Below, in pieces: positions 1 through 8,963 of a stretch of 64,000 nucleotides of DNA; position 1 is the first letter of the stretch, and each line of letters begins with the position of its first letter. Position numbers and translations under genes: made by a program. This DNA comes from Thiobacillus denitrificans DSM 12475 (GTDB lineage: Bacteria; Pseudomonadota; Gammaproteobacteria; Burkholderiales; Thiobacillaceae), in NCBI RefSeq assembly GCF_000376425.1, contig NZ_AQWL01000010.1, positions 42,864 to 106,863 on the forward strand, written 5' to 3'. The notes beneath the pieces were generated by a model. It did not search any database. It was not told the DNA's origin and worked only from the letters and a program-made list of their open reading frames with translations.

Positions 1-1089
1 ACGAATGGGGTCGCGGCGCAGTTCGAGCGATTCGCGCCGGGTGTAGCTGAACAAACGACGCCAACTAAAACCCTGGCGGCGTGGGGCCAGGTTTGCTGCC
101 GCAGGAGCCGCCTGCTCCTGCGGTTGCCGGGGGGCTCCGGCAGCCGGAGGTGCCGGCGGGTTCTTCGCCACCGCTTCCTCGAGATGGCTGATAAACGCCT
201 CTTCGAGGTTGCGCGCGCCGCGTTTCTCGATGATCGCTGCCGGCGTATCGCTCACCAGCACCTGGCCGGCGTGCATCAGCGAAATGCGGTCGCAGCGCTC
301 GGCCTCGTTCATAAAATGGGTCGAGATGAAAATGGTGACGTTGTCGCGGCGTGCCAGGTCGATCAGGATTCGCCAGAAAGCATCGCGCGCCACCGGGTCG
401 ACGCCGGAGGTCGGTTCGTCGAGGATCAGCATCTCCGGCCCGTGGATCATGGCGACCGCAAGCGACAGGCGCTGGCGCTCGCCCAGGGGTAGCGCGGCCG
501 GCAAATCATCCATCATTTCGGCGAGCCCGAAGTGCTCGGCCATCTCCTGTACCCTTGGCCCGATGCGTGCCGACGGTATGCCGAACAGCCGCGCGTGCAG
601 CACCAGGTTCTGACGCACGGTGAGTTCGCCATAGAGCGAGAAGGACTGGGTCATGTAGCCAACGCGGCGGCGCGTGTCGATGTCATGGGGATCCAGCGGG
701 TGGCCGAACAGCCACGCCTGTCCTTCGCTCGCGGGCAGCAGCCCGGTGAGCATCTTCATGGTGGTGGTCTTGCCGCAGCCGTTGGAGCCGAGGAAGCCGA
801 AGATTTCCCCCTTCCTGATCCGGAAGCTGACATGATCGACCGCCGTGAAGCTGCCGAAGCGCATGGTGAGATCGCGCGCCTCGATGGCTACCTCCGTTTC
901 CTCACCTGCCTCCAGGGGGAGGATTGCCACGTGCTGGTAGCCTTCGCGCTGCACCTCCGGCAGCAGCGCGATGAAGGCCTCTTCGAGCGTACGGGTTTCG
1001 GTGCGCGCCAGCAGGTCCTGCGGCGTGCCGGTGGCGAGCACCCGCCCGTCGTTCATGGCGACCAGCCAGTCGAAGCGCGCGGCCTCTTC
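1..1089 (-). pseudogene. rbbA: RbbA-type ABC ATPase, 3' part (second ATPase domain, start of permease); runs off window
   Basis: Read on the minus strand from about 1089 to the window edge, one frame stays open. It begins [14 protein letters not shown], the sequence that follows the first ATPase domain in RbbA/YhiH (ribosome-associated ABC ATPases fused to an ABC-2 permease). A second nucleotide-binding domain follows, with Walker [11 protein letters not shown], signature [12 protein letters not shown], Walker [14 protein letters not shown] and H-loop [12 protein letters not shown]. The reading frame then enters [20 protein letters not shown], the beginning of the permease. It has no start codon of its own: the 5' part of the gene lies in opposite orientation at 1482-2124. 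Joining the two parts at the shared GAAG restores MEEAARFDW in frame. Called a pseudogene because the two halves are on opposite strands; an assembly chimera would give the same picture. Confidence 0.85.
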
Positions 1090-1485
1090 CTCGTCGCCCG
1101 GCCGGGGGAAGTGGTCGGCGCCGGTGGACGCATCCTGAACCTGGTCGATCTCGCCGACGTCTACATGACCTTCTTCCTGCCGACCGCCGTGGCGGGGCGC
1201 GTGGCGCTCGGCACCGAGGTGCGCGTCGTGCTCGACGCCGCGCCCCAGTATGTGATTCCGGCGAGCGTGTCCTTCGTCGCCGACGTCGCGCAATTCACGC
1301 CGAAAACGGTGGAGACGGCAAGCGAGCGCGAAAAGCTGATGTTCCGCGTGCGCGCCCAGCTTCCGCCCGATCTGCTCAAGAAACATATTCTCCAGGTGAA
1401 AACGGGCCTGCCCGGCGTCGCCTACGTGCGGAGTGCCCCCGACGCCGACTGGCCCGAGCGGCTCCAGGTGAAGCTGCCGCAATGA
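1090..1485 (+). pseudogene. HlyD-family membrane fusion protein, C-terminal fragment
   Basis: About 130 codons matching the C-terminal third of YhiI-type HlyD adaptors, the periplasmic partner of RbbA-type exporters. Recognisable landmarks are [20 protein letters not shown], the barrel segment [15 protein letters not shown], the conserved stretch [16 protein letters not shown] and the ending [12 protein letters not shown]. The N-terminal part (signal anchor, hairpin and most of the lipoyl domain, roughly 200 residues in the family) is missing. It should lie left of 1090, but that side holds inverted rbbA sequence. The stop codon overlaps the ATG of the following rbbA fragment (ATGA), the normal coupling in this operon type, so this junction is original. 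Confidence 0.82.
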
Positions 1486-2124
1486 GCGAAACCGGCGACG
1501 TGATCGCATCGCCGGCCGCAGCACCTGTGGTCCGCCTGAGCGCGGTCGGCCTCGCCTACGGCAAGGTACGCGCGCTGGATTCGGTCACGCTCGAGGTGCC
1601 GGCCGGCTGCATGGTTGGCGTCATCGGACCGGATGGCGTCGGCAAATCGAGCCTTTTCTCGCTCATCACCGGCGCGCGGGCGATCCGGGACGGCCGGATC
1701 GAGGTGCTGGGCGGCGACATGTCAAATACACAGCACCGCAACGCAGTATGCCCGCGCATCGCCTACATGCCGCAGGGCCTTGGCAAGAATCTTTATCCGA
1801 CGCTGTCGGTGTTCGAGAACGTCGACTTCTTCGGACGGCTTTTCGGCCACGCCCGCCATGAGCGCGAACGGCGCATCGCCGATCTGTTGCAGGCCACCGG
1901 ATTGTCACCGTTCGCCGAGCGCCTCGCCGGCAAGCTGTCCGGCGGCATGAAGCAGAAGCTCGGCCTCTGTTGCGCGCTGATCCACGATCCCGACCTGCTG
2001 ATCCTCGACGAGCCCACCACCGGCGTCGACCCGCTGTCGCGACGGCAGTTCTGGGAACTCGTCGAGCGCATCCGTGCCAACCGGCCCGGCATGAGTGTGC
2101 TGGTCGCCACCGCCTACATGGAAG
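1482..2124 (+). pseudogene. rbbA: RbbA-type ABC ATPase, 5' part (first ATPase domain)
   Basis: Starts at the ATG overlapping the HlyD stop. It encodes the first nucleotide-binding domain of RbbA, with Walker [12 protein letters not shown], the RbbA-typical [20 protein letters not shown], signature [13 protein letters not shown], Walker [14 protein letters not shown] and H-loop VATAYME. After codon 214 (TAC ATG GAA G) homology stops abruptly and the sequence becomes the inside of an acrA gene in another frame. The frame then runs 65 unrelated codons to a stop near 2318. The rest of the gene is at 1-1089 on the other strand. Confidence 0.85.
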
Positions 2125-3174
2125 GTGCTGACGGTACGGGCAGAATCCGTGCCGGTAACAGCCGAACTACCCGGGCGCACTTCGCCTTATCTGGTGGCCG
2201 AATTGCGGCCGCAGGTGGGCGGCATCGTCAAGCAGCGCCTGTTCAAGGAGGGCAGCGATGTCAAGGCAGGTCAGGTGCTGTATCGGATCGACCCGGCGAC
2301 CTACCAGGCGGCCTATGACAGTGCACGCGCGAGTCTGACACGGGCGGATGCCAACCTGGAAGTCGCGCGGCAGAAGGCTGTGCGTTACGCCGATCTGGTG
2401 AAAATCGAGGCGGTGAGCGCTCAGGCCAACGAAGAAGCACAGGCCGCACAGAAGCAGGCCCAGGCTGATGTCGGCACGGCGAAGGCGGCACTCGACAAGG
2501 CGCGCGTCGATCTCGACTTCACCCGTGTCACGTCGCCGATTGCCGGACGCATTGGCCGTTCGACTGTGACGGCGGGGGCACTGGTTACCGCGAACCAGCA
2601 AGCAGCGCTCGCCACGGTGCAGCAACTCGACCCGATCTATGTCGACGTGACGCAGTCCAGTGCCAAGCTGCTGGGCCTGAAACGCGATCTCGAATCCGGT
2701 AAGCTGCAGCGAGCGACGGGCAATACTGTACCGGTGCAACTGGTGCTGGAAGACGGTAGCGTCTACGGTGCCGAAGGCCGGCTGGCGTTCTCGGAAGTAT
2801 CTGTCGACGAAGGCACCGGCAGCGTGACGCTGCGCGCGGTGTTTCCCAATCCGAAGGGTGATTTGTTGCCCGGCATGTATGTTCGCGCACGCCTGACGCA
2901 GGGCGTGAATCGCGCTGCCATGCTGGTGCCGCACGCGGCCGTCAGCCGCACGCCACGCGGCGAAGCGCAGGTGATGGTGGTGAACGCCGAGAACAAGGTC
3001 GAGCCGCGCGCCGTCAAGGCAGAGCAATCGATCGTCGACAAATGGGTGGTGACCGAGGGCCTCGCCGCGGGTGACCGTGTCATCGTCGAAGGCCTGCAGA
3101 AGGTGAAACCGGGTGCGCCAGTGCAGGCGCAGGAGGCCGGTTCAGCGCCTGCCGCCGCGACCGTGGCAAAGTGA
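2125..3174 (+). pseudogene. acrA: AcrA/MexA-type periplasmic adaptor lacking its 5' end
   Basis: Homology to AcrA begins at [19 protein letters not shown] and continues to the natural C-terminus. It includes [20 protein letters not shown] (lipoyl half-motif), [13 protein letters not shown], the coiled-coil hairpin, SPIAGRIGRSTVTAGALV, LATVQQLDPIYVDVTQS and RTPRGEAQVMVV. The roughly 45 N-terminal residues of the family, including the signal peptide and lipidation cysteine, are absent because the gene is joined to rbbA at 2124/2125. A GTG at 2095 in the rbbA part is in frame and could give a chimeric start (CWSPPPTWK then AcrA), but without export. Probably non-functional as it stands. It is followed after 11 bases by acrB, so acrB and the OprM gene may have lost their promoter too. 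Confidence 0.85.
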
Positions 3175-3185
3175 GGTAACGGACC

Positions 3186-6100
3186 ATGGCCAGCTTCTTC
3201 ATCGACCGCCCCATCTTCGCGTGGGTCATCGCCATCGTCATCATGCTCGCGGGTGGATTGTCGATCCTGTCGCTGCCGGTGTCGCAGTATCCGGCCATCG
3301 CGCCACCCACCATCGCCATCAACGCCACCTATCCCGGCGCGTCGGCGAAGACGGTGGAAGACTCCGTCACCCAGATCATCGAGCAGAAGATGACCGGCCT
3401 CGACAATCTGCTCTACATGAGCTCGCAGTCCGATTCCTATGGCCGCGCCACGCTGAGTCTGACCTTCGACGCCGGCACCGACCCCGACATTGCCCAGGTG
3501 CAGGTGCAGAACAAGATGCAGACCGGTTTGCCGCTGCTGCCGCTGGCAGTGCAGCAGCAGGGGGTGCAGGTGGCGAAATCGGCGCGCAACTTCCTCATGG
3601 TGCTCGGCTTCGTTTCCAGGGACGGCAGCCATAGTCGGGAGGACCTCGCTGACTTCCTCAGCGCCACGGTGCAGGATCCGCTGTCGCGCGTCACCGGAGT
3701 CGGCGAGGTGCAGGTGTTCGGCGCGCCGTACGCCATGCGCGTGTGGCTTGATCCGGCCAGGCTGAACAGCCTCAGGCTCACGCCAGGTGACGTGCAGGCC
3801 GCGATCCGTGCGCAAAACGCCCAGGTCTCGGCCGGTCAGCTCGGTGGCACGCCGGCGGTCAAGGGCCAGGGCTTTACCGCATCGGTCACGGCACAGAGCC
3901 GGCTGCAGACCGTCGAGCAGTTCGAGCAGATCCTGCTGCGCAGTTCGGCACAGGGCGGCGAGGTGCGCCTGAAGGACGTCGCAAAAGTCGAGATCGGTTC
4001 CGAGAACTACGGTTTCCTCAGCCGCTACAACGGCCAACCCGCAGCAGGTATCGGCATCAAGCTCGCCGCCGGCGCCAACGCGCTCGATACCGCGGATGCG
4101 GTGCGCGCCAAAATCGAGCAGATGAAGCCGTATTTCCCGGCGGGCATGGATGTGGTGGTGCCCTACGACACCACGCCTTTCGTCAAGATTTCCATCATGA
4201 ACGTGGTGGAGACGCTGATCGAGGCGGTCATCCTGGTGTTCCTGGTGATGTATCTGTTCCTGCAGAATTTCCGCGCCACGATCATTCCGACCATCGCCGT
4301 GCCGGTGGTACTGCTTGGCACCTTCGGCGTGATGGCGGCGTTCGGCTTCTCGATCAACACGCTGACCATGTTCGGCCTGGTGCTGGCCATCGGCCTGCTG
4401 GTGGACGACGCCATCGTGGTGGTCGAAAACGTCGAGCGCATCATGAGCGAGGAAGGCCTGTCGCCGAAGGAGGCGACCAAGAAATCGATGCGCCAGATCA
4501 CCGGCGCGCTGGTCGGCATCGGCCTGGTGCTGTCAGCGGTATTCGTGCCGATGGCCTTCTTCGGCGGTTCCACCGGCGTTATCTATCGCCAGTTCTCGAT
4601 CACCATCGTCGCGGCGATGGCGCTGTCGGTACTGGTGGCGATCGTGTTCACGCCGGCGCTGTGCGCAACCATGCTGAAGCCGGTCGAAAAAGGTCACGAA
4701 CACGGCGAGGGCGGGACCTTCGGGAAATTCTTCCACTGGTTCAACCGCATGTTCGCCCGCAATACCGAGCGCTACGAATCGGCGGTGGGCAAGATCCTCA
4801 CGCGCAGCCTGCGCTTCCTGGCGATCTACGTCGCCATCATCGGCGTGCTGGTGCTGCTGTTCTTCCGCCTGCAGACGTCCTTCCTGCCGGAGGAAGACCA
4901 AGGTCTGATGTTCACCCAGGTCATGCTGCCGGCCGGCGCGACCCAGGAGCGCACCGTCGAGGTGCTGAAGAAGGTCGAGCACCACTTCCTTGAGGGCGAG
5001 AAGGACAACGTGAACTCGATTTTCACCATAGCCGGCTTCAGCTTCGGGGGCACGGGCCAGAACATGGGCCTGGGCTTCGTCAGCATGAAGCACTGGGACG
5101 AACGCCCCGAGCCGGGGCAGGACGTGAAATCGGTCGCCGGCCGTGCGATGGCGGCGTTCTCGCAGATCCGCGAGGCGATGGTGTTCGCTTTCGTGCCGCC
5201 GGCGGTGCTTGAGCTCGGCACCGCCAGCGGTTTCAACGTGCAGTTGCAGGACCGTGCTGGTCTCGGCCACGACGCGCTGATCGCGGCGCGCAACCAGTTC
5301 CTCGGCATGGCGTCGCAGGACAAGCGCCTGGTCGCGGTGCGCCCCAACGGCCAGGATGACGTCGCCGAGTACCAGCTCGACATCGACCATGCCAAGGCCG
5401 GCGCGCTCGGCGTCTCGGTGGCGGACATCAACGACACCCTCGCCACCGCCTGGGGCGGCACCTATGTCAACGATTTCATCGATCGTGGCCGCATCAAGAA
5501 AGTGTATCTGCAGGCCGACGCCGATGCGCGCATGAAGCCCGAGGATCTGTCCAAGTGGTACCTGCGCAACAAGCAGGGCGAGATGGTGCCCTTGTCGGCA
5601 TTCGCCACCGCGCACTGGGTCTATGGCTCGCCGCGGCTGGAGCGCTTCAACGGCCAGCCGTCGGTTGAGTTGCAAGGACAGGCCGCGCCCGGCCTGTCGT
5701 CGGGCGACGCGATGGCGGCGGTCGAGGAGATCATCGCCAAGCTGCCGCCCGGAATCGGTTACGAATGGAGCGGCACCTCCTACGAGGAACGCCGCAGCGG
5801 TTCGCAGGCGCCTGGGCTGTACGCGCTGTCGCTGCTGGTGGTGTTCCTCTGCCTGGCGGCGCTATATGAAAGCTGGTCGGTGCCGTTCGCGGTGATGCTG
5901 GTGGTGCCGCTCGGGGTGGTCGGCGCGCTGCTTGCCGCTTCCGGCCGCGGCCTGTCGAACGACGTCTATTTCCAGGTCGGCCTCCTGGCCACCATCGGCC
6001 TGTCGTCGAAGAACGCGATCCTGATCGTGGAATTCGCCAAGGCGCAGATGGAGAAGGAGGGCAAGGATCTGATCACGGCGACGCTCGAAGCGGTGCGCAT

Positions 6101-6350
6101 GCGCTTGCGCCCGATCCTGATGACCTCGCTCGCCTTCGGTCTTGGCGTGCTGCCGCTGGCGATCGCCACCGGCGCCGGCTCGGGTAGCCAGAACGCGATC
6201 GGCACCGGTGTGCTCGGCGGCACTATCGCCGGCACCCTGCTCGGCCTCTTCTTCATCCCGCTGTTCTACGTGGTGATCATGCGCCTGTTCAAGAGCAAGC
6301 CACAGGCGGCTGACGCAGCCTCTTCAGCGACCCAACAGGAGGCCAAGTGA
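3186..6350 (+). CDS. acrB: RND multidrug efflux transporter, AcrB/HAE1 family
   Basis: 1054 residues, full family length. It is the inner-membrane trimeric proton/drug antiporter of an AcrAB-TolC-type pump, exporting hydrophobic and amphiphilic compounds. It starts [16 protein letters not shown], the canonical RND start, with TM1. The proton-relay segment in TM4 reads [18 protein letters not shown], with both aspartates present. The periplasmic pore domain begins [19 protein letters not shown], and [15 protein letters not shown] follows as in AcrB. The C-terminal half repeats the fold ([20 protein letters not shown], then [20 protein letters not shown]). An SD-like GAGG precedes the ATG and the gap from the truncated acrA is 11 bp. 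The next gene starts within its stop codon. Confidence 0.97.
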   Translation: MASFFIDRPIFAWVIAIVIMLAGGLSILSLPVSQYPAIAPPTIAINATYPGASAKTVEDSVTQIIEQKMTGLDNLLYMSSQSDSYGRATLSLTFDAGTDPDIAQVQVQNKMQTGLPLLPLAVQQQGVQVAKSARNFLMVLGFVSRDGSHSREDLADFLSATVQDPLSRVTGVGEVQVFGAPYAMRVWLDPARLNSLRLTPGDVQAAIRAQNAQVSAGQLGGTPAVKGQGFTASVTAQSRLQTVEQFEQILLRSSAQGGEVRLKDVAKVEIGSENYGFLSRYNGQPAAGIGIKLAAGANALDTADAVRAKIEQMKPYFPAGMDVVVPYDTTPFVKISIMNVVETLIEAVILVFLVMYLFLQNFRATIIPTIAVPVVLLGTFGVMAAFGFSINTLTMFGLVLAIGLLVDDAIVVVENVERIMSEEGLSPKEATKKSMRQITGALVGIGLVLSAVFVPMAFFGGSTGVIYRQFSITIVAAMALSVLVAIVFTPALCATMLKPVEKGHEHGEGGTFGKFFHWFNRMFARNTERYESAVGKILTRSLRFLAIYVAIIGVLVLLFFRLQTSFLPEEDQGLMFTQVMLPAGATQERTVEVLKKVEHHFLEGEKDNVNSIFTIAGFSFGGTGQNMGLGFVSMKHWDERPEPGQDVKSVAGRAMAAFSQIREAMVFAFVPPAVLELGTASGFNVQLQDRAGLGHDALIAARNQFLGMASQDKRLVAVRPNGQDDVAEYQLDIDHAKAGALGVSVADINDTLATAWGGTYVNDFIDRGRIKKVYLQADADARMKPEDLSKWYLRNKQGEMVPLSAFATAHWVYGSPRLERFNGQPSVELQGQAAPGLSSGDAMAAVEEIIAKLPPGIGYEWSGTSYEERRSGSQAPGLYALSLLVVFLCLAALYESWSVPFAVMLVVPLGVVGALLAASGRGLSNDVYFQVGLLATIGLSSKNAILIVEFAKAQMEKEGKDLITATLEAVRMRLRPILMTSLAFGLGVLPLAIATGAGSGSQNAIGTGVLGGTIAGTLLGLFFIPLFYVVIMRLFKSKPQAADAASSATQQEAK

Positions 6351-7747
6351 TGAGCCCGTTACGCACCCTGACCGTCGCAATTGCCGCCAGCCTCGCGAGC
6401 GCATGCACGATGATCCCGGAATACCAGCGGCCCGTGGCGCCAGTACCGGCGAATTTTCCGAATGCGCCCCAGGCAGCTGAGGCAACGCCGGCCGACGCCA
6501 TCGCCTGGCGTGATTACTTCGCCGATGCCCAGCTGCGCGACGTGATTGCGCTGGCGCTCGCCAACAACCGCGACCTGCGTGTAGCCGCACTCAACATCGA
6601 GCAGGCGCGCGCGCAGTACCGCATCCAGCGCGCCGATCTGTTCCCCACGATCGGCGCCACCGGCGAGCAGACCGCGCAGCGCCTGCCGGGCGATCTCAGC
6701 GGCAGCGGCGACGCCGATGTATTCCGCCAGTACAGCGCCACCGTGGGCTTTTCTGCCTACGAACTGGATTTCTTCGGCCGCATCCGCAGCCTCAATGCGC
6801 AGGCGCTCGAACTCTACTTTGGCACCGAAGAAGCGCGCCGCAGCGCCCAGATCAGCCTGGTGGCCGAAGTCGCCAGCATCTGGATGACACTCGCGTACGA
6901 CAGGGAACGCCTGGCGCTGGCGCGCAACACCTACGAATCGCGGCTGAAGTCCCACGATCTGATCCGCCGCAGTTCCGAAGCCGGTGCGGTCTCGGCACTC
7001 GACGTGCACCAATCGCAGCAGCTGCTGCAAAGCGCGCGTGCCGACGTTGCGCGTTTCAGCAGCTTCGTCGCGCAGGACGAGAATGCGCTGGCGCTCGTCG
7101 TTGGCGCACCGGTGCCCGCCGACCTGCTGCCCGACACGCTCACCGACACGGTCAGCGCAGTCGCCGAATTGCCTGCGGGCGTGCCTTCCGAGGTGCTCAC
7201 CCGCCGCCCCGACGTCCTGCAGGCGGAGCGCAGCCTGCGCGCGGCCAATGCGAGCATCGGCGCCGCGCGCGCGGCCTTCTTTCCGAGCATCAGCCTGACC
7301 GCCGCCGCCGGCACTGCCAGCAGCACGCTGGACGGACTTTTCGGAGGCGGCTCCGGCACCTGGAACTTCATTCCGCTGATCCGCATCCCGATCTTCGAGG
7401 CCGGCCGCCTGCAGGCGAGTCTCGATGTGGCAGAAGTGCAGCGCGACATCAACGTGGCCTTTTATGAGAAGACCATCCAGACCGCGTTCCGCGAGGTGGC
7501 CGACGCGCTCGCCGACCGCGCCACGCTCGCCGAGCGGCTCGACGCCCGGCGCCAGCAGGTCGAGGCCACGCAGGCAGCTTTCCGCCTCGCGGAAGCGCGC
7601 TACAAGGGCGGGGTGGACAGCTTCCTCGGCCTGCTCGATGCCCAGCGTTCGCTCTACCTTGCCGAACAGGAGCTGATCTTCGTGCGGCTGGCCGACGCCA
7701 CTAATCGGGTGGCGTTGTACAAGGTGCTCGGCGGTGGTTGGCAATGA
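6350..7747 (+). CDS. oprM: Outer-membrane efflux lipoprotein, OprM/NodT (TolC-like) family
   Basis: About 465 residues. It forms the trimeric outer-membrane exit duct for the RND pump encoded immediately upstream. The ATG overlaps the acrB stop (TGATG), with AGGAGG about 8 bases before it. The N-terminus [19 protein letters not shown] carries a lipobox (LASAC), giving a lipidated Cys about 19 residues in. Two OEP repeats follow: NRDLRVAALNIEQARAQYR plus GFSAYELDFFGRIRSLNAQA, then LTRRPDVLQAERSLRAANAS plus IPIFEAGRLQASLDVAEVQ. It ends ALYKVLGGGW, the usual NodT-family ending. Intact, but its operon is compromised by the damaged acrA. Confidence 0.95.
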   Translation: MSPLRTLTVAIAASLASACTMIPEYQRPVAPVPANFPNAPQAAEATPADAIAWRDYFADAQLRDVIALALANNRDLRVAALNIEQARAQYRIQRADLFPTIGATGEQTAQRLPGDLSGSGDADVFRQYSATVGFSAYELDFFGRIRSLNAQALELYFGTEEARRSAQISLVAEVASIWMTLAYDRERLALARNTYESRLKSHDLIRRSSEAGAVSALDVHQSQQLLQSARADVARFSSFVAQDENALALVVGAPVPADLLPDTLTDTVSAVAELPAGVPSEVLTRRPDVLQAERSLRAANASIGAARAAFFPSISLTAAAGTASSTLDGLFGGGSGTWNFIPLIRIPIFEAGRLQASLDVAEVQRDINVAFYEKTIQTAFREVADALADRATLAERLDARRQQVEATQAAFRLAEARYKGGVDSFLGLLDAQRSLYLAEQELIFVRLADATNRVALYKVLGGGWQ

Positions 7748-7944
7748 TAAAGGCTGTGCCCAGATAACGACGCGCAGCCCTTCGATTTTGTGTGGGCACA
7801 TGCGATGCTGCAATCGGTGATTGTCCGTTTAAGGCTGGCGTTCTCCATCAACCCGTCTGCAATGAGTCGAAAATGACGATTCGGCATCTTCAGAAGCAGA
7901 TGTTCCTGAATGACCGGGTGTGGAAAGTGGGGACCGGCTGCTTC

Positions 7945-8295
7945 GGCCGATTATGTAGACCATCTGATTATGTGGAGTTGCCACAGTGAATTATCTCGGG
8001 AGCCATGTACCGTGCGGCTTTTCCAAAGTAATTGGCTGTACGAAGTCATCATAATTTCTGAAGTTTGACGGCTACCGGAAGAGGCAAGATCGGTCGTTGG
8101 TATCCCGTGGGGCCGCACAAAGACTGGTAGTGCCACGATGATTGGCCTCCGAATGTCACCTCGACTACATTTCCATATGCTTGGTGACTTGTGGATTATG
8201 TTGACCGTGGTCTTGTCGTCACCCGTGCCAGCTAAGGTCTCAGGGTAAGCGCAGGGCATCAAGTCCACATAATCGAGGTGTCTACATAATCGGCC
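7945..8295. mobile_element. 351-bp element with composite 32-bp inverted ends (MITE-like)
   Basis: The left end at 7945-7976 is a 16-bp block (GGCCGATTATGTAGAC), a 5-bp spacer (CATCT) and an 11-bp block (GATTATGTGGA). The right end at 8264-8295 is the exact reverse complement of both blocks with the same 5-bp spacing but a different spacer (ACCTC read in the same sense). A related GGATTATGTTGACC lies inside near 8190. No credible gene lies between. The whole gap 7748-8396 has no other recognisable feature. Two conserved half-sites around a variable 5-bp centre suggest recombinase core sites rather than simple transposon ends. That reading is inference; the repeat itself is directly visible. 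Confidence 0.7.
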
Positions 8296-8322
8296 TTATG
8301 TGGAGCTCCACATAAGGCCGAT
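8289..8322. repeat. Perfect 34-bp palindrome overlapping the right end of the 351-bp element
   Basis: From ATCGGCCTTATGTGGAG at 8289-8305 the next 17 bases are its exact reverse complement, with no spacer (centre GAGCTC). The outer ATCGGCC is shared with the right end of the neighbouring element, and the inner TTATGTGGA matches the 11-bp end block. It looks like two element ends fused head to head. It could also be a recombination site or a bidirectional terminator between convergent units. Confidence 0.75.
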
Positions 8323-8396
8323 GACCAGCCGGTCAGGGCTATCTGGTTTATTGTCTTTCGATAGCAAAGTTCAATTTGCACATGGTATTGCGATAC

Positions 8397-8963
8397 TCAC
8401 AAGTCAAGTAGCATGGCTTCTTCGCTGGAAAGCCAGCGCTTACCAAAGCACTTCGGGAAGGTACTACAGCCCCAAAAGTAACCATGCTGGCTTTCCCGCA
8501 ACACCATTTTGGCGCCGCACTTGCGACATTTCTTTCCGGAGTTCTCAAGGTGGGAAAGGCAATGGTGGAAATCAATCTCGCCTGCCCTGACGGCTGAAAA
8601 GGGAAGAGTCTTTGCCTTTGAAATGAGTTCGCGCATTTCCTTTTCTGCGCGTTTTGCTACGAGGTACGGAGCGAGCTGCTCTCCAAGCTCGCCAAATCTG
8701 CAGGCGAGTTCTTGGGCGTCATCATGGGTGTGAATCCAGTCTTTCTCATCAAGAGCCTCAATGAATTCGCGTAAAGCGCTTTCAACGACATTGAGCGATT
8801 TCAAGAATTGAATAGATTCATTCGTGAAATCTGACTTGGATTGCCTGTGACTGGATCGAAGCAGGGAAAGTTGCTCGCTGATCAACGCGAGGAGCTTGTG
8901 CTCATCTGTGCATGTACTTAATGCGACCCGGAGCGATTCAATAGTTTCAGAAATCGACATCAT
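8397..8963 (-). CDS. Wadjet-linked protein with topoisomerase-type C4 zinc finger
   Basis: 188 residues, last gene of the Wadjet-like operon. Its ATGATG start overlaps the jetD stop (TGA inside), so it is translationally coupled to jetD. Residues 1-140 are predicted helical and charged, with no recognised family. Residues 146-172 form a zinc ribbon C146-x2-C149-x16-C166-x5-C172 (CRKCGAKMVLRE, then YFWGCSTFPKC). This resembles the C-terminal zinc fingers of type IA topoisomerases, which bind single-stranded DNA. The gene is not one of the standard four Wadjet genes. A DNA-binding accessory role is inferred from the finger and coupling; a passenger gene is the alternative. Confidence 0.72.
   Translation of the reverse strand: MMSISETIESLRVALSTCTDEHKLLALISEQLSLLRSSHRQSKSDFTNESIQFLKSLNVVESALREFIEALDEKDWIHTHDDAQELACRFGELGEQLAPYLVAKRAEKEMRELISKAKTLPFSAVRAGEIDFHHCLSHLENSGKKCRKCGAKMVLRESQHGYFWGCSTFPKCFGKRWLSSEEAMLLDL

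Noticed and set aside
532-1485. A 317-residue plus-strand open frame spanning the left region
   Set aside because: Its first half is the antisense of the rbbA 3' part; only residues after about 185 are HlyD. It is a product of the rearrangement, not a gene.
2763-4037. Long minus-strand frames opposite acrB and oprM (also 4533-5675 and 6359-7813)
   Set aside because: High-GC antisense frames without recognisable domains, against well conserved efflux genes.
7951-8268. A 105-codon minus-strand frame within the 351-bp element
   Set aside because: No SD, no recognisable product, and its ends lie in the inverted repeats; probably chance.
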